Source: a virus. From it: DNA of 25,918 nt. Under the pieces are notes generated by a model, which was not told the origin of the DNA, did no database searches, and saw nothing but the letters and a program-made list of their open reading frames with translations. The DNA is taken from IMG/VR virus record IMGVR_UViG_3300008952_000267, positions 1 to 25,918 of that record, one strand, 5' to 3'. Position numbers and translations under genes: made by a program. Of the stretch, positions 1-10,500 are shown piece by piece. Position 1 is the first letter of the stretch. Every line of letters begins with the position of its first letter.

Positions 1-72
1 GAGTTGCAAGGGGCGATAGACAGGGTGCTATCGAGGATCGATAAGATGGAAGAGAGGTTAATGAGTAAATAG
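1..72 (+). CDS. 3' end of an upstream late gene (partial)
   Basis: The first 72 bases read in frame 1 as 23 codons ending in TAG (70-72), giving a charged, probably helical tail that ends in EERLMSK. The heptad-like spacing of I, V, L and M residues suggests a coiled coil. The start lies outside the window, so function cannot be judged. It is on the same strand as the following late genes and 41 bp from the next start, so it is probably part of the same operon. Confidence 0.55.
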   Translation, partial: ELQGAIDRVLSRIDKMEERLMSK

Positions 73-113
73 AACTATGACTATTAATCAAAAGAGAATT
101 TTGGGGGTGTGTT

Positions 114-1091
114 ATGCCCGGTATTGGTGATGGCCCCGGTGGGCTTTATGACATAACAGACCCGCGTCACCCGGACGAAGGATATGCCCCTTATGGTTAT
201 GTGCCGCCCGCGACTACGCGAACCCCGGCTCCTGCGCCTAGCCCTACGCCTAGCCCTACGCCCAGCCCTACGCCTAGCCCTACGCCTAGCCCTACGCCTA
301 GCCCTACGCCTAGTCCGTCTCCGAGTCCAGCGCCGGAACCCGAGCCGGAATATGAGGCTCCTGATTTAGTGGGTGAAGTTCCCTACGCACAGACTGCCGT
401 GGCGGGTATGCCAACCCTTGGCGATCCTGTTGCTATTCCAAGCCCCGCGCAAAGAACGGTTGATCCGCAGGAGTTAGTTGAGTTTCGTATGTCGCAAATG
501 ATGAAACAAGACAGCCCGTACACACAGCAGGCGATGACTAACGCCATGCAGTTTGCAAATCAGGCGGGATTGTTAAACACCTCAATTGCCGCAAGCGCTG
601 GATTGGATGCCGCAATAAGAAGCGCATTGCCTATCGCGCAACAGGATGCGGCAACCCTGCATGGGCAAGCCTTGGAAAACCAGAGGGCGGTTAATGAATT
701 CTTGTTGCAGGATTATTTAACGAAGAACCAGTTTCGGCTTACGGAGTTTGGCGCACGGGCAACGACATATAACCAAGGACTAGAGCAGGCTCACAGGAAA
801 AACGAGCAGGCAATCGAGAACGCTTGGGGCGCACACCAGAATGCGTTGCAAAGACAGTTAGAGACCAATCTTACTGAATTAAAGATCGCCGCAGAGCAGT
901 CAATGCAGGCCGCAGGATTTGGGCATTCAGAAGGAATGGCATCTTCGGTTTGCGCTCAAAGAGCGATAGCAAATCTGAATGCGAGAGTTATGGAAATTGA
1001 ATCCAAAGCCCATGACATGACCGCGGAACGATATGAAGAATTGTTAAGGAAAGCGAGGCAGGCTTACGATTCCGAAGTGGCGGCTTGTTGA
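114..1091 (+). CDS. Proline-rich phage virion-associated protein with PSPT repeats
   Basis: This 325-residue protein has three visible parts: a Gly/Pro/Tyr-rich N-terminus, a (PSPT)n stretch at about residues 42-70 followed by a PEPEPE segment, and a Gln/Ala-rich helical region from about residue 125 to the end. The helical part, with its LLNTS-A-A-S...A..ALPIAQQDA pattern, resembles uncharacterised proteins found beside internal virion proteins in podovirus-like phages; that is recognition from memory, not a domain match. A G-rich ribosome binding site (GGGGGTG) sits just before ATG 114. The stop overlaps the next start (TGATG). The PSPT part is coded by a 12-bp tandem repeat, so its length could vary between isolates. 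Function unknown; a virion or DNA-ejection role is inferred from position. Confidence 0.75.
   Translation: MPGIGDGPGGLYDITDPRHPDEGYAPYGYVPPATTRTPAPAPSPTPSPTPSPTPSPTPSPTPSPTPSPSPSPAPEPEPEYEAPDLVGEVPYAQTAVAGMPTLGDPVAIPSPAQRTVDPQELVEFRMSQMMKQDSPYTQQAMTNAMQFANQAGLLNTSIAASAGLDAAIRSALPIAQQDAATLHGQALENQRAVNEFLLQDYLTKNQFRLTEFGARATTYNQGLEQAHRKNEQAIENAWGAHQNALQRQLETNLTELKIAAEQSMQAAGFGHSEGMASSVCAQRAIANLNARVMEIESKAHDMTAERYEELLRKARQAYDSEVAAC
237..320 (+). repeat. 12-bp tandem minisatellite coding for PSPT units
   Basis: The unit CCTAGCCCTACG occurs six times in a row from 237 to 308 (the third copy reads CCC in place of CCT), followed by a degenerate copy at 309-320. Each unit is a multiple of three and encodes four residues, so gain or loss of units keeps the frame and only changes the length of the proline-rich stalk. 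Confidence 0.9.
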
Positions 1092-1537
1092 TGTCGAGAG
1101 AAGCCTCTCTCAAAGACATTCCCGCACTAATCTCTTTTATTAAACCGTTCCATGAGGGCGGCGGATATAAAGACATTCCCTTCCAAAACAATGTGGCAAG
1201 AGAAAACCTCACCGCCATGCTGTCATCTCCCATGCATAAAATTTGGGTGATTGAAAAAGACGGTGAAATCTGTGCCGCGTTAGGTGTTATCAGTCAGGAA
1301 CTTTGGTTTACCAAACGCCACTACGCAACAAACTTGTTTCTTTGCACAAACAACAAAGGCAAAGGAACCGCGGGATTCCTGTTACGTCGCTTCAAGCATT
1401 GGATAAATGAGCGACCAATTATTAAGGATGTCACCCTCGCTGTGACAAGCGAAATAGGAGATGTTGAACGTGTTGAAAAACTGTATCAGGCAGTTGGATT
1501 CAAACGCCTTGGCGGATTATTTAGGTTAGAAATATGA
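1091..1537 (+). CDS. GNAT-fold acetyltransferase-like phage protein
   Basis: A 148-residue protein with the layout of the GCN5-related N-acetyltransferase fold. An N-terminal region (SREASLKDIPAL) leads into strands (IWVIEKDGEICAALGVI). A motif A-like segment at about residues 93-107 has the NNKGKGTAGFLL pattern expected for the acetyl-CoA pyrophosphate loop, and a motif B-like LYQAVGFKRLGG closes the fold. ATG 1091 was chosen because it overlaps the previous stop (TGATG); a TTG at 1085 would add two residues. GNAT-like proteins are common in late operons of podovirus-like phages, where a substrate is rarely known, and acetylation activity is not shown here. The stop overlaps the next gene by ATGA. 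Confidence 0.75.
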   Translation: MSREASLKDIPALISFIKPFHEGGGYKDIPFQNNVARENLTAMLSSPMHKIWVIEKDGEICAALGVISQELWFTKRHYATNLFLCTNNKGKGTAGFLLRRFKHWINERPIIKDVTLAVTSEIGDVERVEKLYQAVGFKRLGGLFRLEI

Positions 1538-2589
1538 GCGGAATTTTTAAGTCAGTTAAGAAAGCCTTTAAGAAGGTTGGCAAAGTAATCAAAAAGATTG
1601 CTCCGGTGCTTATCGTAGCGGCGGCGGTTTATTTTGGCGGCGCATACCTGATGGCATCTTCCGGGGCTGGAACAGCCGCGGCTGGAGCGTCCGTTACATA
1701 TGGCGCTGAAGGAGTAGGGGCGGCTTTCACTAAATCCGCTGGCGTGTGGAAATCATTCCTTGGAGGACTCTCCAGTGGAACTGCTTCCAAGTCTGCTGTC
1801 GCGTTTGCTGAAGCCTCGTTTAAAGCCTCGCAGGCGAATATGGCGCTCTCAGGTCAGGTTGCCGCAGGAACCGCGGCGGTTAACAACCTTTCCACAATGG
1901 GAACCGTTGGTGAGGCAGTTAAGGCTGGCGTCAGCATGGCGCAGTCTGCTTTCTCCTCTGGTGCTGATCCGCAGTCCTCTTGGGGAATCCTTTGGAACGG
2001 GCTGAATGATCCAACTGCTCCTGCGCTTGAAGCCGCCGAAGCGGCAAGCGCGGCTTCGCCTGCTGGTAACCTTCTGTCACCTAAGCAAACGACACAACTA
2101 GAGAGCGGGTTGTTCGATCAAAGCACTTACATGGCGGATGCTTCTGCAACGCCTCCGGGTGCAATGTCCACAGACAGTACCTCCAGTATGTCTGATGGCT
2201 ATGGAATAGGAACAAGCCCTACTGATCGAACTGGGCTTGCAGGGAGCGCTATTGAGCCTGCCACTCAAGCGCCCACCGTTGAGGCTCCTCAAGGGCTTCT
2301 TACATCCCCCCCAGAAGCCCCAAGTACGATGACGTATATGACAGAGATGATTGCAAGAAATCAGGAATTGACCCTTGAAGGAATCCGGGCGCAGAACGAT
2401 TTATTGAAAGAGCAAATTGCGGCAAGAGCAAGTGCAGACAAAATGAAACTTGGCTTAACAGCAGGCGGAATGATTCTCAACGTGCTGGGTCAGTCTCAGC
2501 AGGCCAGCGCGGCAGAGGAAGAAAGAAACCGTAGTAGAAACTTCATTCCCCACAAAATCGCTTACAACCCATATAAGGGAATAGTCTAA
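1534..2589 (+). CDS. Ala-rich virion protein with an N-terminal basic/membrane segment
   Basis: A 351-residue protein with a lysine-rich N-terminus (residues 6-21), one hydrophobic segment at about residues 23-41 that could cross a membrane, a long low-complexity Ala/Ser/Gly/Thr region, and a helical C-terminal part from about residue 265 (NQELTLEGIRAQNDLLKEQ). A basic patch followed by one membrane segment is seen in small phage proteins encoded beside ejection proteins, so a role in the virion core or in crossing the cell membrane during DNA entry is a reasonable inference. No enzyme motif is seen. It overlaps the preceding gene by ATGA and the next by TAATG. Confidence 0.7.
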   Translation: MSGIFKSVKKAFKKVGKVIKKIAPVLIVAAAVYFGGAYLMASSGAGTAAAGASVTYGAEGVGAAFTKSAGVWKSFLGGLSSGTASKSAVAFAEASFKASQANMALSGQVAAGTAAVNNLSTMGTVGEAVKAGVSMAQSAFSSGADPQSSWGILWNGLNDPTAPALEAAEAASAASPAGNLLSPKQTTQLESGLFDQSTYMADASATPPGAMSTDSTSSMSDGYGIGTSPTDRTGLAGSAIEPATQAPTVEAPQGLLTSPPEAPSTMTYMTEMIARNQELTLEGIRAQNDLLKEQIAARASADKMKLGLTAGGMILNVLGQSQQASAAEEERNRSRNFIPHKIAYNPYKGIV

Positions 2590-3194
2590 TGGCTGAATTA
2601 CCTCCACAGATGCCTGAAATGCCGCAAGAGGGCATTATTGAACAGCCCGTTATGGAAAGCGCGGCTTTGCAGGCTGACGAATCCACAATGAATGACGCGG
2701 CGTTAAAGATTGTTGCGTCATCCAAGTCTCGTATATATGGCAATGAGTTTGATCAGTATATGCAAGTGTTGCAGTCAAGCGATAACTTGGTTGAGGACAT
2801 TGCGATGATTTCTCTTAACTTGATTGTTCCAGAGATTCAGGCGGTTTCATCGAGCGGGGAGGTTCCTTTTGATTACCTGATGGATGCCTCTGCTGATGTT
2901 GTCTCTGAGGTGTATGACCTGAGCGTTCAGTCGGGAGTGTACAGCCCATCGAATGAAGAAGAGATCGAGCGTAACCAAAACATTACTTTGACGATGGTCG
3001 CTGGAGAACTCGGCAAGTCTCTCGCAGATGGCAATGCCATTCCACAGGATGGCGTAGAACACTTTATTGAAAGCGTGATGGACGGCAACTACGACAACCT
3101 ACCCACTGAGGCAGATGTCGCCCCCGGAATGCCGCCACAGATGCCGGGAGGCGGAATGCCCCCAGCAATGCCCGGAGGAGGGATGCCCGTATGA
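2589..3194 (+). CDS. Acidic phage protein with a Pro/Gly/Met-rich tail
   Basis: A 201-residue acidic protein. The first 20 residues are rich in P, M, Q and E (PPQMPEMPQ), the middle is helical, and the last 25 residues form a short imperfect repeat of PPxMPGGGM units. The DNA for that tail ends in GGAGGAGGG about 9 bp before the next ATG, so the repeat also supplies a strong ribosome binding site for the downstream gene. It is coupled to both neighbours by overlapping stop/start codons. No known family recognised; a structural or ejection role is inferred only from the operon. Confidence 0.7.
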   Translation: MAELPPQMPEMPQEGIIEQPVMESAALQADESTMNDAALKIVASSKSRIYGNEFDQYMQVLQSSDNLVEDIAMISLNLIVPEIQAVSSSGEVPFDYLMDASADVVSEVYDLSVQSGVYSPSNEEEIERNQNITLTMVAGELGKSLADGNAIPQDGVEHFIESVMDGNYDNLPTEADVAPGMPPQMPGGGMPPAMPGGGMPV

Positions 3195-4519
3195 GCGAGT
3201 CAGGTGGAATTCTTTTGTCCGGTATTGGGCAAAGTCTAATTCAATTCGCAGACATCCAGCATGACACGAAGATTTCTGCGCTAGAGGCAGAAGCACAGCG
3301 CCAGAAGGAAATCCGTCTTCAGGAGATGCGAGTAAGCCGGGACGCAATCACAGATTCATTCCGTTTGGCTAATCTTGAGTCATCTCAGGAACGGCTAAGG
3401 CTTGCTCAGGAAACGTCCAACCTTGCTCAGGAAAAATTCGATTACGAAAAAGAACAGGACTTAATCGCTGATTACGACTCGACAAATCAAAACGTATACG
3501 GTCATTACTACGAAGAAGTTGAAGACCCATTGAATCCCGAGGCGACTATAAAAAAGCAACAGTGGGGAATTGTTGGTCAACGGCGTGTCCTCATAAACAA
3601 GAAAGACCCGGATGACATCCGTATCCTCAACATGGATGGAACCATGACCCGCGGAACCACCGCAGATTTGACTGCCGCAAATGCAAGCGCTCAACCAGTT
3701 AGCGGCACTGCCGCGCCTACGTCATTTGGCTCCATGAGTGAACTTGAAGACTACATAATAAAGAAACACAAAGACGCCGGAGAATCTCTAACTCCAGAAC
3801 ACGCAAAAATCATGGCTAAGTCGGCTGTCGATCTCGGAAGGGTCACCATCGGCGGCTCCGCCGCAGAAACGACTTCTGCCGTAAAAACTACTCCTGCCGG
3901 AGGGATAATCCAAACAGGCGGAGATGCGAGTTTGGCAGAAAGTAATTTCCAGAATCCCATAGAGTTTAAGAGGCATAGGGAGGAGATAGATAAGCATATA
4001 AAAAGTAAAATGCTCTCCGCGGTTTATGGCGAACAATATAAAAACGAACGCATCACAGAATTGGCGAAGGAGTATAACGTCTCCCCCGAAGAGATGGCGG
4101 GGTTATTAGGTTATGTGGTGGATGAGTCCGATATCGACATTGAAACTAGGTCGGCTCAAGCCCCCCCTATCCCTCGGAGGGTTACAACCGCCCCACAAGT
4201 GCAGGCCGACGCTATTGTCCCCGGAGGGGCCGTTATAGATGCCGCGGCGGAAGCAAGCGATCCCGCTACGATAGCCTCTGAGTTTGGCGGCCCTGTTGTT
4301 GTGCAAGAAGATCAAAACGTCTTTGCCTACGATGCGGCTAAATCAAAAGCCTTCATAGAAGGCCTAATCAAAGAGATGCAGACTGCAAACATTTCACAGG
4401 AAGATATCCGAAAAGAACTTCTTTTGATACTAGGGGGGATACCCAAAGAACAAGCAAATGGAGACTTCGCCAAAGCAGTGGCGAACGCATATTACGAGTT
4501 CACCAAGGGAACAAATTAA
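3191..4519 (+). CDS. Coiled-coil phage virion-associated protein
   Basis: A 442-residue protein. Residues about 15-95 are predicted coiled coil from composition (long runs of E, Q, R, L and A, such as LEAEAQRQKEIRLQEMR). The middle is rich in T, S and A, and a charged helical region lies near residues 255-300. No signal peptide, membrane segment or catalytic motif is visible. It starts inside the preceding gene (ATGA overlap, strong GGAGGAGGG site upstream) and ends immediately before the giant gene with no gap, so it is probably made together with that protein and may share its place in the virion. Function unknown. Confidence 0.7.
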   Translation: MSESGGILLSGIGQSLIQFADIQHDTKISALEAEAQRQKEIRLQEMRVSRDAITDSFRLANLESSQERLRLAQETSNLAQEKFDYEKEQDLIADYDSTNQNVYGHYYEEVEDPLNPEATIKKQQWGIVGQRRVLINKKDPDDIRILNMDGTMTRGTTADLTAANASAQPVSGTAAPTSFGSMSELEDYIIKKHKDAGESLTPEHAKIMAKSAVDLGRVTIGGSAAETTSAVKTTPAGGIIQTGGDASLAESNFQNPIEFKRHREEIDKHIKSKMLSAVYGEQYKNERITELAKEYNVSPEEMAGLLGYVVDESDIDIETRSAQAPPIPRRVTTAPQVQADAIVPGGAVIDAAAEASDPATIASEFGGPVVVQEDQNVFAYDAAKSKAFIEGLIKEMQTANISQEDIRKELLLILGGIPKEQANGDFAKAVANAYYEFTKGTN

Positions 4520-7500
4520 ATGGCTCTTACGCTTGACCAGTTATTTCCACAATCTGGACAACCAACTCAGTCTACTCCCGGTCTCACTCTAGACGAACTT
4601 TTCCCACCAGTTTCAACCGTTGAGTCAGAGCCTGTAATTGAAGAAAAACCAGAAAGCGGTTTCGGGGCGCACCTAACGAAGTCTCTTTATGATTCGCGTG
4701 ACTATATAAGTCTTGCCTTATCAGGCTTAGACGGCGCTGAAGGAAACGAGGAAGAAATTGCTAGGATCGTTGCGGAAACTTCTCGAAGGCAGAATGAGGT
4801 AATAAAAAGCGCCCAGCATCAGTATCTGCTCGATGTTGTTAGAAGAGAAAGCAAGGATGTAAAGGATGCAGAGGGCTTTGCTGATACTGCGTTGGCTGTA
4901 CTCGATGCCTCGGGGAAAACCATCTGGACGGCTGTCACTAATCCTCTTGGTGTAGCAGAGTTTGGCGCATCGCAGGCAGGCAACATGGCTGTGGCTGTTG
5001 GCGGTATGTTTGCTGGTGGTTTGGCGGGAATACCGGGTGGGCCTCTTGGTATCGCGATTGGCTCCAGAGTTGGGGCGGGAACGGCAGGAGCATCGGTCGA
5101 AACAGGAGCGGCCTACATTGAAGCCCTGATGAAAGCCGGGGTGGATGTTACCGATCAGGTCGAAGTGGAGAGAGCCATTTCTGATCCCGAGTTCCAGCGC
5201 GAAATGTACAAAAAAGGCTACACCAAAGGCCTCACCATCGGAATAGTTGATGCCGCGTTTATGGGTCTCTCAAAGATGCCCGGAACAGGGGCGGGGCGTG
5301 AGTTACGCAAAGACCTTCTTAAAGAAGGCATTGATATTAAGAAGAATGCCGACTGGGAAAAGATCGCCGTTAGACACGCCGAAGGCGATGAAGTAGTAAC
5401 CGCGGCATTCAAGAAGTACGCAGAAGCCCCAAGGGCCAAAGCAATCGGCACTAAAAGGATGACGATTGAAACCCTCGGTGAGGGGGTTGGTGAAGGTCTC
5501 GGCGGACTTGCCGCATTCGGTGAAACTTCGTTTGAAGACATCGCCCTTGAAATGCTGGGCAGTACCGCCCAGTCCGCTGTGCAGGCATCTGTCTCTGCGT
5601 CTTTATCTGGGTCAAAGCAACTTCTACAGAAGGCTACAAAAGAGGCTCTACGTCAGCAAGCGGATTCAGTTGCTAAAGGAGAGGCAAGCGGGATAGAGCC
5701 AGAAGAACTTAACGAGTCCTTGCGCCGACAGAAAGAGGGAGTAGGCGCACAACTCGATACGGTCTCCGCAACAATCTCCGCTTTTGAAGATGGCATAGGT
5801 GAGTCAGATAATGCTCAGTCCGTTATCGATACGCTTAGAACCGCGTTGACGCTGGAAGGCTTTGCAAATTACAGATTAAATCTGCAATCCGCCCTCCAGA
5901 CAGAAGACACATATCCGAATGGCGTGATGCCATTTTATGTTGCTCTCACCAAAGAAGAGCAGGCCACACTGGCGGCTGGGGGATCGCTTCCCGCCCCCGT
6001 GAAAGGAAGCCTCAACAGGGCTAACGTCAAAACGCTAAAAGGCAAAACCGACAAGAAAGGGGAAAACTTTGGTGGTCAGGACGTAGTCCTTGTTAAGGTT
6101 CCCGTTTCCTCGGTAATCATGCGGGGCAACTGGGACAAGTTGGAACTGGTTGTAGAGGCCAAGGGGATGCAACTGGCCGCGGTTCCTCAAGCCCCACAGC
6201 AGACTGAAACCAAGCCCGTCCTGTCCGAGAAACTGGAGCAGGAAGCAGATCGCCTTGCTAGGGAAGATGTTGAAACAACGCTTCAGACAGAAGTTGAAAT
6301 TGGGGAACTTGAAGCCCAAGCAATCGACAGGTCTAAGAAAGATGTTGATCTCGATACCAGAGAAGCAACCGATAAGGCCGCAAGGAAACTTGCTCAGTTA
6401 AGAGAACCCGATAACTACGAAACTGTCGCTCAGTTACAGGGGGCGGTGGATCGTAACAAAGTACCCTTATTCCCGGGACAGCGCAGGAAGCGTCCGCCGC
6501 TGGCTTTGGCTTTGCAGAACTACCGCAAGGCTCTGGAAAAGCCAGACAACATTAACGCATTGAACGATGTACTTGCGCCCACGGGATACAAATTATCAAA
6601 GAAGGCTGACGGTATTCATGTCGTCCCTATTGATAACAAACCCGCTCTCCGAGTCCCCAACACAGGGAACCGGGAAGTAGGTCAAAGCACCGTCGATGAT
6701 TATCTGTTCTGGATCAATGAAGAGCAGACAAAGAAAGCACCAGAAACGACTGAAAAGAAACAGGCCGCGCTAAAGAAAGAAGCGGCTCAGGTCGAGGCGC
6801 GAAAACCGCCAAGAGAAAATGTTCAGTCCATCATCGACAGCATCGAGAAAAACTTTGTTACTAGGAAAGGCAACAAGGTTACGATAGACGAGGAAGGTCT
6901 ATCGGATATTCTTGCCCAAGCGAAAAACATCGCTGGCTGGTCTAAGGCTGACAGGGGTCGGCTCGATCAGTATGTCCGCTCCCTTCGTAAGGAGCAGGAA
7001 CTTCAGACCCCAACCAAAAAAGCGCCCGTTGCAGGAACAACTATCACTGTTCCACAATCGGCTGGCGCTCTCACCTCACTAGAGTCTTCCTTCAAGCGCA
7101 CTGGTAAATCCAAGTTTATCGAGCGCGTAAGGAAACTCCTCACCGATAAGAAAGGCAACGACGCTCTACTTGCAGAGATTGCCAAAGCCTACCGTAAAGC
7201 GAACCCCGGCAAAGCCGAGGGTGATCTCGCCTCCATACTGACACTCACCGGAAAAGCCGATCAGGCAAACATAGCCAAGGCATACGCATTGGCTCAGATG
7301 CTGATTACGCTACGTTCGTCTGTGTCTACCATTCGCCCTGACAACACCCTCGCTATTGAGGATGGAAACCTGTCTGCGTTTATGCGTTTTGACAAGGTGC
7401 TTGATGGGGTTAAGGAGAATCAACTGGTCGGCCAGATCAAACAGGTCTTTGGTGAGGACTCAACCTATACCCGGATCAATGACTTTGAGGTAGTGGTCAC

Positions 7501-10500
7501 TAATCCAAAACTTACCCCGATCCAGTTCGCAAGACGGTTCGGGAGACTACGCGGAAAGCGCAATGACATCAGAAAATCGGAACTCTTTACAGCGCAAATC
7601 GAAACGCACACCCACGACTGGACTAAAGACCCTTCTGGAGAAAGCATCAGGAGCGAAATTCGCAGACTCGGATTCGGAAGTATTCTCCAATACGTTGATG
7701 ATCGGAGAGCCGATTACCTCGATATCGCCGAGGAGTTCGGGGCCAAAGAAGTAGCCCAGTACAGGCAGGCTCCAAGAGCGCCGCCGCAGGAAACCGCCGC
7801 TGAAGAAACCGAAGCCGCCGATGAGGCGGCTTTTTCTTTGGAGGGGCAGGCAATTGTATTTTCTAGAAAAATAGAAAACAAAAAAGAGCCTATGGGCTTT
7901 GTTCCTGATCAAGCCGAATACAGGAAGTATCCCAAAGAATCCGGCCTTGCCAAAGGCATCTTAGTCAAGATGACGCCGCAGGAGTTTTTGAATCTTGTCC
8001 CAAATCGGACTGAAGACTCAAATGTCGAAGCGATTCTGGATCGTCTGGAGCAGGGGGACAGGATGGCTCCTCCATTCCTTAATGTAGAGATTACAAAAAA
8101 CGGTCTTCAAATAACCGGGCATGAGGGGCGTGGGCGCATGATCGTGGCTACCTCTCTGGGCTTGACTGACGAAATAGAAGTCGATGTCTTTTTCAATAGG
8201 GATCGAGTAGAGGACTTTGACGCCATCGATCCAAAACCAGTTTTTATTTCCCAAACTGGAAGAGCCGACATTGACACCGTAGAGCCTCAAGTAACTGTTC
8301 CTCTCCGTAGATTAGAGGACACATCGCTGGATAAAGCCGACGAAAGCGTAGCCTTCTCTCTTGCTGAGACAACTAAGGTATACCCGGGTGAATACGAACT
8401 AACCGCCAGCGACGGAACCAAGTACAAGGTTGTACAGGCAGAGCCGGAAGAAACATTCGGCCCCGGCAGAGAGTGGAAGTTATACAGAGCCACAAAGGAA
8501 AACCCAGACTACCACGCTGACTTCGACTGGGACTGGATGGATACATTCCCCCGCCTTAAAGATGCCAAGGCTTGGGTGGAAGATCGAACCGCCGAAGGGC
8601 CGCTGTTCTCTTTGGAACAGGTAGACGATGCAGAAAACTTCCAAATAGAAGAAGACGAAGCCATCGGCTTTTACGATTACAAATCCGACAAGGATTTAAG
8701 CACGGAAGAGCAACGCCAGAAGTTATCCAGCAGGAAATTCAAGTTACTGCAAAAACGTCTTGGGTATGCAGAGGAAGCCGTAAGTAAGTTTAACGATATC
8801 GGAGTTCCTATCTTTGTTTACCATAAGCCATTTGACAGTACTGGCGGGTTCTTTGCTTATGACACAAAGGAAGACGGAACCCTTGTTGACCCAGAAATTC
8901 ATATTAATGTTGGACGAGCAAAAACACTTGCACAAATAACAAAGACTTTATCGCATGAGATGGCTCATGCTGTTATTGCCACAAAGTTATTTCCCAACAA
9001 CAAAGATTCAGTGGCATTTTTTAATAAAATTTATTCTGACAATCGTGCCGCGATAAACACTTGGTCAGCACTAAACTATGCGACTGAGAGCAATGCTGTC
9101 AAAGCAGAAGAATGGCTTGTATGGTCTATCGATCAAGAAATTGCCGCAATTGTTAGCGGCAAACAAGATTCGTTTAGTTTAAGCATCAGACGGATTGTTG
9201 ATCGCATAGCGAAACTTCTTTTTGAAACTCTTGGTTTTAATTATCAAAGACAAGAAGTTGCTCAGATAATCAAAGATGCGACTACTGCTCTTATCAACGA
9301 TTCTCAACGAATTGAAGTCACGGCTGAGAATCAAACCGACGAAGGGCCGCTGTTTGCGCTCGGGGATAGAAAGAAGCGTCGGATTGGAGAGGGGAAGGAC
9401 ACAGAAGATAAGACAACCCGACATCTTGAGGACTTGGAAAAAACCATTCCCGAATCAGAGAGAACGGCTAGGGCATCTAGAGGAAAACGGAAGACAGTTG
9501 ATGGGGGTGATTACCTCGATCTCAACCTAGATCAAGCAGGGAAGGGGATGCTTGGGTTGACGCAGGAAGAACTGACCAGTCTATGGGAGGCCTCGGTTGG
9601 CGATACCTCAAACAGTGAAGCGGCCCGTGAAATAATTTCCAAACTAAACATGGCTCCCAAGGATGTTGAATTCTGGGATGACGCGCTCCGACTTCCGGAT
9701 CGTGCGCGTTATTGGTATGAGGTCTCAGCGGAATCGTTTGAAAAAATCCTTCGCGTATCCAAAGGTGACCTGAAACGATTTATTGCAATAGTCTCTGCTA
9801 CATCGCCACAAGCCAACCCAATCGTGAATATGAAAAGGGCTATTGGTGTGTTCGCTCAATACATGGCTGGTGAACCCATCGATATGGATTTGACGATACC
9901 GCAGAATGTCCGAGAGGCACTAAAGTACGGAACCCTATCAGGGCTGAAAACCGGATCGTTTGCCGGAACGATGCAGTACATACTAGGTCTTGAGAATACT
10001 GCCCCGCTCTCAACAAATGACAGACAGGTTGCAAGTTCATTTGGTGTAACTGGTGATGATATTGCCACCAATCCAATCCTCTATGAGACCCTGAGCCGCT
10101 TCTATATCAATCTGAGGGACAAACTTAACTCGCAACTTCCCCCGGGGGCGGAGCCTTTTGAAACGTGGCAGTTGCAAGCGCTTGGCTGGGTAGAGGAACG
10201 GGCTACTAGCGAAGCAACAGATACGACCCGGGATCAGACGGATGATTATCTTTCCGCCTTGCAGTCTGAGGATAAAGGCAAGAGGCGTGGCGTCATTCCT
10301 ATACTTAAAAGCGCGGGGATCATTAAAAATGATTTCCTCACTGATAATGACCTTCGTAACCCCGCGATCCCGTCAGCCTTATCTGGAACCCTAGATCGTT
10401 ATAGAGAAAAACAAAAACTTACTATAGAGATTGGCTCTCCATTCTCTGACCTTCAGGCAGAGGCGAAAGCGTTAGCACAGGAGGCATTCAAGAATGATCC

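Noticed and set aside
237-320. CRISPR-like array from the regular repeats
   Set aside because: Units are 12 bp with no spacers and encode an in-frame PSPT stretch, so this is a coding minisatellite.
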